In this document: positions 33,952 through 43,817 of the stretch, one piece after another
Layout of the letters: each line of letters opens with the position of its first letter
Numbering within the stretch: the stretch's first letter is position 1
NCBI GenBank assembly: GCA_965214235.1
Contig: CBDCBH010000003.1
Coordinates: forward strand, 2,046,001-2,110,000
Direction: 5' to 3'
DNA length: 64,000 nucleotides
DNA from: Ilyomonas sp965214235
GTDB lineage: Bacteria > Bacteroidota > Bacteroidia > Chitinophagales > Chitinophagaceae
Notes under the pieces: generated by a model
The model's input: the letters and a program-made list of their open reading frames with translations, nothing else
What the model was told of the DNA's origin: nothing
Databases searched by the model: none
Translations under genes and position numbers: made by a program

Positions 33952-35964
33952 ATGAAAAGATTACTCCTTCTGTTTGCCGCAATGCTTTTATTAGCGGCAT
34001 GTAAAAACACTCCAGATAAAACTATTGCTGATATACAGGGGATAGATTCTTCCATTAAACCCGGGGATAATTTCTTTATGTATGTAAATCATAAATGGTA
34101 TGATTCGGCTCAAATCCCTTCTTCGCAGTCGGGCGTGGGTACTTATATGTTTATGAACTACCCGCAGCGCCTGCGTTTACAGCGCATATTGGATAGCGTT
34201 TCGCAGGCTAACAATCGGGACGGCAGTATTGAACAAAAATTGGGTGACTTTTACGCTTCAGGTATGGATACAACCACAATCAACAAACGTGGTTATGACC
34301 CTATCAAGCCCCTGCTTGCCCACATTGATAGTATCAGCGATGTTGCTTCCTTAATGAAGTTCGTATCTGATGAAGCGAAGGTCTATAATACTTCCCTTTT
34401 AGCTTTTGGTGTCGGTCCCGATAATAAAAACAGCAGCCTTAATATTGCCCATATATCCCAGGCAGGTATCGGTCTGCCCGAAAGAGATTATTATTTCAAA
34501 GAGGATCCCTCAAGTATTGCCATTCAGCAAGCGTACAAAATCTATCTTGCTAAACTATTTCAACTTACAGGCAGCAATGCTGTAACAGCAGCGAAAATGG
34601 CTGACATTGTTTATAACATCGACAAACAACTTGCTTCGTCACACAAAACGAATACCGAATTACGCGATATAACGGCGAATTATAACAAGATGACTGTTGC
34701 AGCCCTTGCAAAGCAGCAACCCAATATCGGCTGGTTAAAGCTGTTGAATGAATTGGGTGCAAAGACAGATTCGATTGATGTATCGCAACCCGCTTATTAT
34801 GATAAGCTGAATGCGGCTTTAAAAACTATCCCAATAAACGACTGGAAAGTGTACCTAAAAGCATACTCCATCAGTAACTACGCAGACGTGCTAAGTAAAC
34901 CTTTTGTTGATGCTCAATTTGAGTTCAACAAAGTACTGACAGGACAGGCTGTGCAAAAAACACGCGGCGAAATAATGGCAAGCGCAGTCGACAATTCGTT
35001 AGGTGAAGCGCTTGGACAATTATATGTGAAAAAATACTTTAGCGAAGATGCCAAAAAACGCGTGCAGGAGTTGGTAAATAATTTGCAAAAAGCAATGGGT
35101 GCAAGAATGGATAAGCTGGATTGGATGAGCGACAGCACAAAACAAAAAGCAAAAGAAAAACTGTTTGCCATCACAAAAAAAATTGGTTATCCTGACAAGT
35201 GGAGAGACTACAGTAATGTAACTGTAGCAAAAGACAAATACTTTGAAAATATAGTATCCGCTGCGGCTAACAATTACAGGTTTCAGCTCGCAAAACTGAA
35301 TAAGCCGGTTGATAAAACAGAATGGTTTAACACGCCTTCAACGGTTACCGCATATAACAATCCTGCTGCCAATGAGATTGTTTTCCCTGCAGGTATTTTA
35401 CAACCACCTTACTTTGATAACAATGCTGATGATGCGCTTAATTATGGCGGCATCGGCATGGTGATAGGTCATGAGATAACACATACATTTGACGACCAGG
35501 GAGCTCAGTTTGATAAAGATGGTAATGTGAAGAATTGGTGGACGAAGGCTGACTATAATAAATTCAAAGAAAAAACACAAAGAGTAATTGATCTCTATAA
35601 CACGTTTACTGTGCTGGATACCGTACACATTAATGGGGCCATGACGGTTGGCGAAAACACGGCAGACATTGGCGGTGTTGCCATTGCCTATGATGCTTTT
35701 AAACTAACTAAAGAAGGGCATGACACCACAAAGATTGGCGGCTACACACCTGACCAGCGCTTTTTTATTTCTGTTGCGCATATATGGCGCGTAAAAATGA
35801 AAGATGAATTCCTGCGCCTGTGGATCAATAATAACCCGCATTCTCCCCCTATGTGGCGCGTGAATAGTCCGCTGATGAACAATCCACATTTTTACGAAGC
35901 ATTCAGTGTGCAGCCCGGCGATTCAAATTATTTAGCTAAAGATAAAAGAGTTCAGATCTGGTAA
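33952..35964 (+). CDS. M13-family metallopeptidase (neprilysin-like lipoprotein)
   Basis: 670 residues with lipobox LLLAACKN, so probably anchored in the membrane facing the periplasm. The zinc site is complete: His507-Glu508-x2-His511 in VIGHEITHTFDD and Glu568 in GENTADIGG with the catalytic-support Asp572. The N-terminal M13 domain (about 35-420) precedes the peptidase part, and a late segment PPMWRVNSPLMNNPHFYEAF matches the C-terminal end of the family. It cleaves short peptides. It stands alone between two 87-bp direct repeats. Confidence 0.95.
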   Translation: MKRLLLLFAAMLLLAACKNTPDKTIADIQGIDSSIKPGDNFFMYVNHKWYDSAQIPSSQSGVGTYMFMNYPQRLRLQRILDSVSQANNRDGSIEQKLGDFYASGMDTTTINKRGYDPIKPLLAHIDSISDVASLMKFVSDEAKVYNTSLLAFGVGPDNKNSSLNIAHISQAGIGLPERDYYFKEDPSSIAIQQAYKIYLAKLFQLTGSNAVTAAKMADIVYNIDKQLASSHKTNTELRDITANYNKMTVAALAKQQPNIGWLKLLNELGAKTDSIDVSQPAYYDKLNAALKTIPINDWKVYLKAYSISNYADVLSKPFVDAQFEFNKVLTGQAVQKTRGEIMASAVDNSLGEALGQLYVKKYFSEDAKKRVQELVNNLQKAMGARMDKLDWMSDSTKQKAKEKLFAITKKIGYPDKWRDYSNVTVAKDKYFENIVSAAANNYRFQLAKLNKPVDKTEWFNTPSTVTAYNNPAANEIVFPAGILQPPYFDNNADDALNYGGIGMVIGHEITHTFDDQGAQFDKDGNVKNWWTKADYNKFKEKTQRVIDLYNTFTVLDTVHINGAMTVGENTADIGGVAIAYDAFKLTKEGHDTTKIGGYTPDQRFFISVAHIWRVKMKDEFLRLWINNNPHSPPMWRVNSPLMNNPHFYEAFSVQPGDSNYLAKDKRVQIW

Positions 35965-36569
35965 ATAATAGATATAAAGCGCAACAATTTATTATTGCCA
36001 GGACCACCTTGTTCATCGTGCTAATCAACTGTTTACAAATGGGTTTCTGTACATTCACCATCTGGACGCAGATAATTTTATCACTCATTAAATATTGCAT
36101 CTTTATCTTGTCCCGTAAAATGGATTGCCTTGTGAGTGAGATAGAAAATAACACCCGTGGCTATTGGGTGAAGAATTATGAGGTGTGCCTTGGCCAGGTA
36201 AGCGTTTTTCAGCTGGCGATTTCGATAGCAGAGCCTCTAAATGAGCATACGTGTCTCCTTTCCTGTCCGAAGTGTATCACAAATAAAAACAGCCACACTT
36301 CCCCTGAAACGTTTCAACCGGCAATTTCTTATGTAGTTGCGGACTGCTTACCTACTCAAATTTAACCACCATCCTTCAAAAAATCCATTTGCGTAACTTT
36401 TACTTTTCTTGAAACATAAAAAGTATTACTCGTGAAGAACACAAGTAAAGGCGAAATTTTATTTCGCATGTAAATATATTGGATGGGATACGCATGAGGA
36501 CTCGTCCTGAAAAAAGTTGACTCATTTAGTAATAAATCCTGCTATTAGTTGATGAAGATAAAAACTCAC
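35965..36569. other. Intergenic region carrying repeat copy B
   Basis: 605 bp without a gene. It holds the second 87-bp repeat and, at 36503-36522, CGTCCTGAAAAAAGTTGACT, which resembles the left end of IS3-type elements. Confidence 0.5.
36286..36372 (+). repeat. 87-bp direct repeat, copy B
   Basis: Second copy of the 33223 repeat, six differences in 87 bases, same orientation. Confidence 0.75.
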
Positions 36570-36839
36570 TTAATTGTTAGTCAGTTTCACTTGTGAAAAA
36601 GGTTGTAATTTCCCGTTTTCCTCGCCGTCCATAAGCCATTGTCCTGTGTCCATATTTCTGTCATAAAAAAATGTAGTGTGAAATCGAGTTGCATCGTTAA
36701 AGGTAAATAGCATTTTAATTTTATCTCCATTCTGCTTTGCACGTTCTATCGCCTGGTCAGAATTTCCTTCATTGCTTGTATGATCTAAACAAAGGCAGAA
36801 ATATTGTTTTTTTACCTCATGCAACAAATATATACTACC
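36570..36839 (-). pseudogene. 3' fragment of an unidentified gene
   Basis: From 36839 leftward the frame is open to a stop at 36570. It has no ATG (only TTG codons). The residues FTFNDATRFHTTFFYDRNMD and GQWLMDGEENGKLQ read like real protein. A stop codon lies directly upstream. I do not recognise it. It looks like the remaining tail of a gene cut off by the insertion-sequence debris beside it. Confidence 0.35.
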
Positions 36840-36945
36840 GCATCATAAAGCGGATTCTCTTTTTTGTCCTTTCCTCTTCAAATTTCTTTTAAATTTTAAT
36901 AAGTAATCTGTCAAAATTAAATAGGATTAGAAGCGTTTTATTTGT

Positions 36946-37520
36946 GTGTCAAGAAAAATAAAAGAAATATTGCAATCTACCGAAGATAGAGAATCGTTAG
37001 AACAGGGTTATAAAACAGGCGAGACACACGGTTTTCGTCAGCGTTGTAAAATGATTTTATTAAAGTCGGAGGGTCATGCTGCGAATCAAATTGCACTAAT
37101 TTTAGGCTCTAATAGGGCAAGTGTTTACAATTGGCTAAGTCGTTATGAACTTTTGGGCATAGCGGGTTTGCCTACAAAAACTGGTCAGGGTAGAAAACCA
37201 ATTTTGGAGCCGACACATATAAGTATTGTGCGAGCAGTGGTAGAACAGGAACGCCAACGATTATCACAAGCACACAAATCAAATAAAAAAGCATACTGTA
37301 ATTGTTTTAGATAATGCCAAAGTGCATCAATCAAAAGCAATAAAAGCCATGCGAAATGCGTGGGCAAAAAGGCAATTATTTATTTTTTATCTGCCGCCAA
37401 GCTTATTTTATGTGCAGTTGGAAAAGATTTATCTATCAAGTTTAAAAAATAAATTAATAGATAATTTTATTGAAGTACTTATCAGATTCGACACATATAT
37501 TAATTTTGACAGATGGGATT
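36946..37520 (+). pseudogene. IS630-family transposase remnant
   Basis: The first frame (from a GTG near 36946) gives HGFRQRCKMILLKSEGHAAN and SNRASVYNWLSRYELLGI, the helix-turn-helix part of IS630 transposases. At about 37297, after HKSNKKAYC, it jumps to a frame reading VIVLDNAKVHQSKAIKAMR and FIFYLPP, the second and third parts of the DDE domain. The region with the first catalytic Asp is missing, so the copy is dead. After YLPP the sequence decays and then joins IS3-type sequence. Confidence 0.8.
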
Positions 37521-37535
37521 ACGATAACAATGTAA

Positions 37536-37735
37536 ATTTGGATTATTCAAGACCTGGTAAATCAACTGACAATCCGTTCATAGAATCGTTTAACAGTTCA
37601 TTCCGGAATTAGTGCCTGAACATTAATTGGTTTTTGTCTTTGGAAAATGCCTATGAAAAAATTAACATCTTGGTGGAAGAATACAATAACTTCCGGCCAC
37701 ACAGTTCTTTAAACGGCTTGACGCGGCACAAGTAG
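37536..37735 (+). pseudogene. IS3-family transposase C-terminal remnant
   Basis: LDYSRPGKSTDNPFIESFNS and SFRN are followed by a TAG at 37610 where the family has a Glu codon, then CLNINWFLSLENAYEKI, EEYNNFRPHSSLNGLT and a stop at 37735. This is the end of an IS3/IS150-type OrfB with the final catalytic region. Everything before LDYSRPG is missing. Confidence 0.8.
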
Positions 37736-38219
37736 TAGAGAGCAGCATCTGGCAGTAGATCAGGGGGAAGAAGACATAACCTGCCGGAGGCTTCTACTGA
37801 TTGAAACATATTTTTTACAGCAATTGAATAAGCATCAGCTAAGAAATGAAAAAACGATATTTCAATGAGCAGATTGAAACTGTCAATAAATCCGTTTTCT
37901 CTGCTTTACATCTGTCGAGTATTTGGGAGTGCATCAAAATTAAAATTTATCAAATAACAACTGTCTGATTTATGGGGTACTTACAAGGCAACCTTTAAGG
38001 ACGGTTTTTAAGTAGAGAGTCTAAAAAAAACGCAGCTACCTATCAACAATGCCCTGCTGGCTAATCGTTATTCCTATCCATTAGGAAACCAAACTCGATA
38101 ATAAATTAAAGTCGCCAGGCAATAACATATTTTACAGTACTTAAAGACAAGAAAAATGTATGTAAGGGAATTTTTCAACTATTAAATTTATAGTCCTTTG
38201 TAGAATAACAAATAAAAGC
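37736..38219. other. Intergenic region, no gene seen
   Basis: 484 bp between the IS debris and the galactosidase gene. No frame is open long enough to matter and I see no matching right IS end. Confidence 0.5.
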
Positions 38220-41200
38220 ATGAGCCGAACTAAGTTATCCAGACAAATTGCCAATTTTCTACTGATTCTCATTTTTAATAATAGTTATTATTTTTCATTC
38301 TGTCAATCCCAATCAATAAATAAACTCTTTTCTGTATCAGACACGGCATCGGTTCCAAAAGAAATTGAAGATCCTGAGTGTCTCGGTATCAATAAGGAAC
38401 CTGACCATGCTACTTTAATGCCTTACGCCTCATTACAAGAAGCGTTGGCTGCTAATCGCCATGCTTCTTCTTTCAGCCAAAGTTTGGATGGAAAATGGAA
38501 GTTCAACTGGGTTGATTGGCCACAAAAACGCCCTGCCAATTTTTACAAAACCGAATATGATGTTTCAAACTGGAGCGATATTGAAGTGCCGTCCTGCTGG
38601 CAGGTACAAGGTTATGGAACTCCCTATTACAGCAATTTTACTTATATCTTCCAGAAAGATTTTCCACATGTAATGAGTACGCCTCCTGTTAGTTATACAG
38701 CTTACCAGGAAAGAAACCCGGTTGGAAGTTATCGAAGAGATTTTGAAATACCAGCCGATTGGCAAGGGCGCCGCATCTTTATTACATTTGATGGTGTTGA
38801 TGCCGGTTTTTTTATTTGGGTAAACGGGCATAAAGTTGGATATAGCGTAAACAGCCGCAATGCAGCAGAATTTGATTTAACTCAGTATGTTCAGCCGGGC
38901 AAAAACACTTTGGCAGTTGAAGTATATCGGTTTACAACCGGCAGTTATTTGGAAGACCAGGATATGTGGAGACTAAGCGGCATTTTTAGAAACGTAACCT
39001 TATGGAGTTCGCCACAGGAGCATATCAGGGATTATTTTATCAAAACAAATCTTGATAAACAGTTTCGCGATGCTGAACTAATCGTTGCTGCCAAAATAAA
39101 AAATTATAGTACAACAGCCACTAATCGGGGCGCTGTAGAGGTTTCTTTATACAATGGAAATGAAAAGGAAGCAGGTGCTACAGGCAAGAAAGAGGTTCCT
39201 GCCTTACAACCTGGTGAAGAAGTAACTGTAAACATTTCTTTTCCTGTGAGCAATCCGCAAAAATGGACGGCTGAAACACCAAAACTTTATACGACAGTAA
39301 TTATACTCAACGATGGAAAAAGCGCAATCGAAACCTTGTCTTCCCGTACTGGTTTCCGGAACATTGAAATCAAGGATCGCCTGTTTACTGTGAATGGTGT
39401 TCCTATCAAATTAAAAGGCGTCAATCGCCACGAAAACTGGCCGGATGATGGTCATGCCATTACCGAAGAGCAAATGATAAGGGATATTGTTCTAATCAAA
39501 CAAGCCAATTGTAATCATGTGCGCACCTGCCATTATTCCGATGATCCGCGATGGTATGAACTGTGTGATGAGTATGGAATTTATCTCGTAGCGGAAGCAA
39601 ATTTGGAAAGTCATGGTGCCTGGGATGAATTCAACGAAGAACCAAGAATAAAAGCCGCATTAATTGAAAGAAACAAGGCCAATGTAGAAAATTTTAAAAA
39701 TCATCCCTCGGTTATTATCTGGTCGCTGGGAAACGAATGCGGCAGTGGCGGCTCTAATTTCAGAGCCATTTTACAAACCATCAAAACGATTGACCCAACC
39801 CGCCCAACACATTACCAGGGTTTTGGAATTGGTAACGATAATCCGGCTGATATTGACAGTGAAATGTACACGGATGTGGCCAGTCTTGAAAAGAAGGCAA
39901 AAGATAAAACGCTGGTTAAACCTTTTTATTTATGCGAATATGCGCACGCTATGTTTAACTCCATGGGTTCGGTAGATGTTTACAACGAACTATTTGATCA
40001 ATACCCGCAGCTACTTGGCGGTGCCATCTGGGAATGGCAGGATCAGGGGATTTATAATGATCGCGATCCCAACCATCACATTACGGCTTATGGCGGTGGC
40101 TTTGGCGAAGTTCCAAACGACAAGTATTTCATTCACAAAGGAGTTGTATTTTCAGACAGATCCCCGAAACCACATTATCCCGAATTAAAACACGCGTATC
40201 AATGGATAAGCGTACGTGCAAAGGATACTAAGAACCAGGTTTTTACCATTAAAAACCGTTATCAGTTCGTCAACCTTAATGGCTTTGTTGCCAAATGGAC
40301 GATTAGTGAAAATGGAGATAGCCTTACATCCGGCACTGTGGCATTTGGACTCATCAATCCAGGAGAAGAAAAAGACATTAAGATTCCGTATAGTATAAAA
40401 CCAAAACCGGGAGCGGAATATTTTGTAAGGGTTTCCTTTAATTTGGCAACCGACCAGTTGTGGGCTAAGAAAGGCTTTGAAGTAGCTGCCCAGCAGATTG
40501 AATTGCCAGTTATTAAACCTGATATGAATATAAGCAAGCAAGCGGGAAGCAACAATCTCACTTTACAGGATTCAAACAATGTGGTTATCATAAAGGGAAA
40601 CGATTTTAATCTTTTATTTGATAAAACCAAAGGAACCTTTTCAAAAATAGAAGAGGGGGGTAAAGATATTTTGCAAAAAAATGGCGGGCCTATGCTGCAT
40701 CTTTGGCGGGCGCCTCATCAGAAAGATGATATGTGGGCGTATGAAGGCTGGGAGGAGTATGGTTTAAAAAATCTTATCTGGACAACAGACGAAGTAAAAA
40801 CAAAACAAACTTCTGATCATTCAATTGAAATACAAGTAAGCTTAACCGGAACGGGCAGGCAAAATTTTGTTGTTCATCACCAGGCAGTTTATACCGTTAT
40901 GGGCACGGGTACAATTGATGTACAGAATAAGGTAAGCTTCAGCAATCCCAACCTGGCATTGGCAAGATTGGGTGTGCGTATGTTTCTTGCAAAAGATTTA
41001 AACGAGTTTGATTACTTAGGTCGCGGTCCCATGGAAAACTACTCAGACCGGAAACAAGGCTCGGATATCGGGCATTATACGAGCCCTGTGGCAGAACAAA
41101 TGACGCCTTATGAAAAACCAATGGAATGCGGCAATCATGAAGATGTTCGCTGGGCAAAACTTTCTTCTGGAGATGGTTTTGGTTTTGCCATAAAAAAAGA

Positions 41201-41426
41201 TACTTCTTTTTTGCAGGTGTCTGCGTTGCCTTATAGCGATGAAGAAATGGAAAACGTAGCTTACAAAATAGACCTCCCTCAAAGCAAAGAAACCGTGTTG
41301 TGCATCAGCCACAAAACCCTTGGTGTCGGTTCTAATGGTTGTGGTCCAAGACCATTGGAGCAATGCAGGGTTTATACAGTGCCATCGGTTTTTGGTTATC
41401 AGATTCAATTGCTGAAACGCAAATAA
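38220..41426 (+). CDS. GH2 beta-galactosidase (LacZ-type)
   Basis: 1068 residues with signal peptide, full LacZ layout: sugar-binding domain with SLDGKWKFNWVDWP (about 85), the immunoglobulin-like domain, the catalytic barrel and the small-chain domain at the end (YLGRGPMENYSDRKQG). The acid/base Glu506 lies in WSLGNECGSGG and the nucleophile Glu573 in YLCEYAHAM; VNRHENWPDDGH holds the metal/substrate residues. Export suggests a role in breakdown of galactosides outside the cytoplasm. It opens the utilisation locus that includes SusC/D, but stands on the other strand, so it has its own promoter. Confidence 0.95.
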   Translation: MSRTKLSRQIANFLLILIFNNSYYFSFCQSQSINKLFSVSDTASVPKEIEDPECLGINKEPDHATLMPYASLQEALAANRHASSFSQSLDGKWKFNWVDWPQKRPANFYKTEYDVSNWSDIEVPSCWQVQGYGTPYYSNFTYIFQKDFPHVMSTPPVSYTAYQERNPVGSYRRDFEIPADWQGRRIFITFDGVDAGFFIWVNGHKVGYSVNSRNAAEFDLTQYVQPGKNTLAVEVYRFTTGSYLEDQDMWRLSGIFRNVTLWSSPQEHIRDYFIKTNLDKQFRDAELIVAAKIKNYSTTATNRGAVEVSLYNGNEKEAGATGKKEVPALQPGEEVTVNISFPVSNPQKWTAETPKLYTTVIILNDGKSAIETLSSRTGFRNIEIKDRLFTVNGVPIKLKGVNRHENWPDDGHAITEEQMIRDIVLIKQANCNHVRTCHYSDDPRWYELCDEYGIYLVAEANLESHGAWDEFNEEPRIKAALIERNKANVENFKNHPSVIIWSLGNECGSGGSNFRAILQTIKTIDPTRPTHYQGFGIGNDNPADIDSEMYTDVASLEKKAKDKTLVKPFYLCEYAHAMFNSMGSVDVYNELFDQYPQLLGGAIWEWQDQGIYNDRDPNHHITAYGGGFGEVPNDKYFIHKGVVFSDRSPKPHYPELKHAYQWISVRAKDTKNQVFTIKNRYQFVNLNGFVAKWTISENGDSLTSGTVAFGLINPGEEKDIKIPYSIKPKPGAEYFVRVSFNLATDQLWAKKGFEVAAQQIELPVIKPDMNISKQAGSNNLTLQDSNNVVIIKGNDFNLLFDKTKGTFSKIEEGGKDILQKNGGPMLHLWRAPHQKDDMWAYEGWEEYGLKNLIWTTDEVKTKQTSDHSIEIQVSLTGTGRQNFVVHHQAVYTVMGTGTIDVQNKVSFSNPNLALARLGVRMFLAKDLNEFDYLGRGPMENYSDRKQGSDIGHYTSPVAEQMTPYEKPMECGNHEDVRWAKLSSGDGFGFAIKKDTSFLQVSALPYSDEEMENVAYKIDLPQSKETVLCISHKTLGVGSNGCGPRPLEQCRVYTVPSVFGYQIQLLKRK

Positions 41427-42186
41427 ATGAAGAGCTTAGATTATTGAAACAAATGTGCTCATTTTACAGTTCCGGCCTGAACATTCAATTCAAAGTATTA
41501 CCAAATGTTTTTGCTTGCAAGTGAATAGAGAAAATGCCAAAGATTTTATTGTTGACTGATGTATGTGCAGCGGTAAAACAATGTGTGTTTATTTGATTGC
41601 GGTTTTTAGCTTCTCGCTGCCAAACAGGTAAATAGTAGTAAAAACAAACGGAAGCGAATAATGTATTTATGTCATCAATAAAGATCAGATTGAATAAAGC
41701 AAAAAAGATTTTTATCAAGTGATAACAGAAACAAGATAACCCTGTTTTTTTCTCCATCGCTCTTTTTAAAATACAAATAGTGGTTGTAATAAACACAGCA
41801 AATGAATGAGCATTTTTAAAAACTTATGTAAGCTTCCTCTTTTTTGTTTTTACCAATATAATTACATCAGCAATGTTATTATTCGTTGTAAAGTACAACG
41901 AGAAAAATGAGGCAAAAACAAACCAAGCAATAAATGAAGATAATACATGAATTAAGTATGCTTCCTTTTTCAACAACTGATATAGTCAGTTACTATCTTA
42001 TTGATTTGGTTGCCGGTTTTGTTTTACTTGTTTCAGGCGTTTTTTGTAAATGACAGTGTATGCAGGCTAAGGAATTAGTTGTGCGGAAAAGGGCAAAAAA
42101 AACAAGAGTTTGGTTTTGCTGATTAACCACAGAAATTTAAGGTAACAACAATTAATAGGCTTATTGGTAAGTGTTTTACAATATTT
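41427..42186. other. Intergenic region, no gene seen
   Basis: About 760 bp, AT-rich, with only short frames. No recognised structure before the terminal-inverted-repeat element at 42187. Confidence 0.5.
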
Positions 42187-42411
42187 TAACCCGTTGGCAG
42201 AGTTATACCGCAAAACAAAGCCCTATAAGGGCTATCTGTTTGTAGTAAAAAAATGTACAAAAACAAAGATGCTCCATAGGGGCTACCTATTTATCTTTCA
42301 CAGGTAACTCCTACGGAGCATCCACTTTCCTGAAACCTGCTTCTTTCTACAAACATATTGTGCCGATGGCACAGTAATACCCTATTTTTACTTTACTCCG
42401 CCAAGGGGTTA
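42187..42411. mobile_element. 225-bp non-autonomous element with terminal inverted repeats
   Basis: Ends TAACCCGTTGGCAGAGTTAT (42187-42206) and the reverse complement of 42392-42411 agree at 16 of 20 positions. Inside lies a long hairpin: 42269-42288 (atgctccataggggctacct) pairs with 42302-42321, and a smaller palindrome gccctataagggc lies near 42220. No open frame. A third copy of the end sequence is found at 63549-63567. The arrangement fits a MITE-like repeat. Confidence 0.5.
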
Positions 42412-42413
42412 CT

Positions 42414-43727
42414 TTACTTCTTTTCCATTTTTTTAATTACCCATTCGCCTACCTTTTCCCCCTGCGCCACTCCCTGTTCAATAGCATCCATAAAATGAAT
42501 ACCGCCATAAAAGCGGGAAATAGCTGCTTCCTGGGAAGCTTCTGTAAACGAATTAAAGTGCCTCGGCGGTAAGCCATAACGCACTTCGGTAGTATCGGTA
42601 AAACCAACATTGTTGCCGATATAATGAGAAAGGATAACGGCAGAAGTAGCAGAAATGCAGGAATGGCCGCTGAGGTATTCGGGAAAGGGCGGCGTTTGCA
42701 GCAGCGGCTTCCAATGTACATTCAGTAACTGGCGGATAGCCGTTTCAGGACGAATCCGGTTGCTGCGGTATTTTTCATCCCAGCAAGCCATAAAGCTATC
42801 CATCAGGCCAAGGGCAACAACCATGTGAATAAACATTGCTTCTTCAAACGACTTGTTGGTTTGCCCGCAAACAATATTGGCAATACCAAGCCAATGCGCT
42901 CCAGGCGAAATTTTTTTTAGCCCTATCATCAGGTGCCCTCCATCCTGAACAGCAAAAGGATTGCAGTCCCAAAAAGCCGCCATATTTCGATGATCATCAG
43001 ACAAGCTATCTCCATCCTGCCGGTAGTTGGCATACATCAATTTATAAAAATCACTGTTTTTATCTTTTGAGAAAGATACTGGCGGCGGTACGCGAAACTG
43101 GCTGGCCGAATCCAACAGAAAGGGGCGCACGGTATTGAAGTAAGGTTCGATGGCAGCAATGTATGCCGGCGGTGTAGGATACCAGCAACCTTCTTTGTTA
43201 ATGGGTGTATAACGTGGCAGATTGCTGATTTTATTGTATCCGTCTGCTTTTGCATATTGCAGAATCGATTTGCTGATTGCCTTTGCATACTTTAAGGATT
43301 GATTCAGGGTTTCATCACTGAACCCTTTGTTTTTACAGGAATCTAAAAAGCTGTTCTCATAATTACCCAATAAAGTTCCCGATGGCTGCATTTTTTTTGC
43401 TGTTTCAATCATTGCCAGTACCGCAGCCAATTGAGAAGAATAGCACCCAATAGAATCCTGCTTTGCAATAGCAGGGTAATCCCGAACAATGCCGTGCATT
43501 GATTGATACGATGAATTATTTTCTGCCACTACTTCATAGCCTGCGAGGCATGCATAACTAAAAAACCTTGCTGCTAAAGGCGGATTTGTAATGTCATGAA
43601 TCATCAATTCCGTCATTTGGTTAATGACTTTGCCTATATCAGCATTTGTCAATTGTGGCGTTTTCCTTTGTTGGCAACTGCTGGCCAGTAATAGCAGTAC
43701 CATCACTGTAGTAAGAATCTTCTTCAT
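42414..43727 (-). CDS. Vanadium-haloperoxidase-like lipoprotein (PAP2 superfamily)
   Basis: I chose the ATG at 43727, giving MKKILTTVMVLLLLASSCQQ, a lipoprotein signal; the longer frame adds 15 unlikely residues. The active-site motifs of vanadium haloperoxidases/PAP2 phosphatases are present near the end: NRIRPETAI, PEYLSGHSCISAT and SRFYGGIHFMDAIEQG. The protein has 437 residues. Such proteins often lie beside a CRTAC1-like protein and SusC/D in Bacteroidota, as here (90 bases from the FG-GAP gene). Whether it is a haloperoxidase or a phosphatase cannot be decided by eye. Confidence 0.87.
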   Translation of the reverse strand: MKKILTTVMVLLLLASSCQQRKTPQLTNADIGKVINQMTELMIHDITNPPLAARFFSYACLAGYEVVAENNSSYQSMHGIVRDYPAIAKQDSIGCYSSQLAAVLAMIETAKKMQPSGTLLGNYENSFLDSCKNKGFSDETLNQSLKYAKAISKSILQYAKADGYNKISNLPRYTPINKEGCWYPTPPAYIAAIEPYFNTVRPFLLDSASQFRVPPPVSFSKDKNSDFYKLMYANYRQDGDSLSDDHRNMAAFWDCNPFAVQDGGHLMIGLKKISPGAHWLGIANIVCGQTNKSFEEAMFIHMVVALGLMDSFMACWDEKYRSNRIRPETAIRQLLNVHWKPLLQTPPFPEYLSGHSCISATSAVILSHYIGNNVGFTDTTEVRYGLPPRHFNSFTEASQEAAISRFYGGIHFMDAIEQGVAQGEKVGEWVIKKMEKK

Positions 43728-43817
43728 GAGAATGTAAATAAATACGGCAAAAACAAATTGCCTCTGATACATGAATACGGGAGGTTGTGATTTTAAAGTT
43801 AACTAATCATGCAACCA

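Noticed and set aside
36009..36365. 118-codon open frame after the M13 peptidase
   Set aside because: It runs through the 87-bp repeat, has odd composition and no family resemblance.
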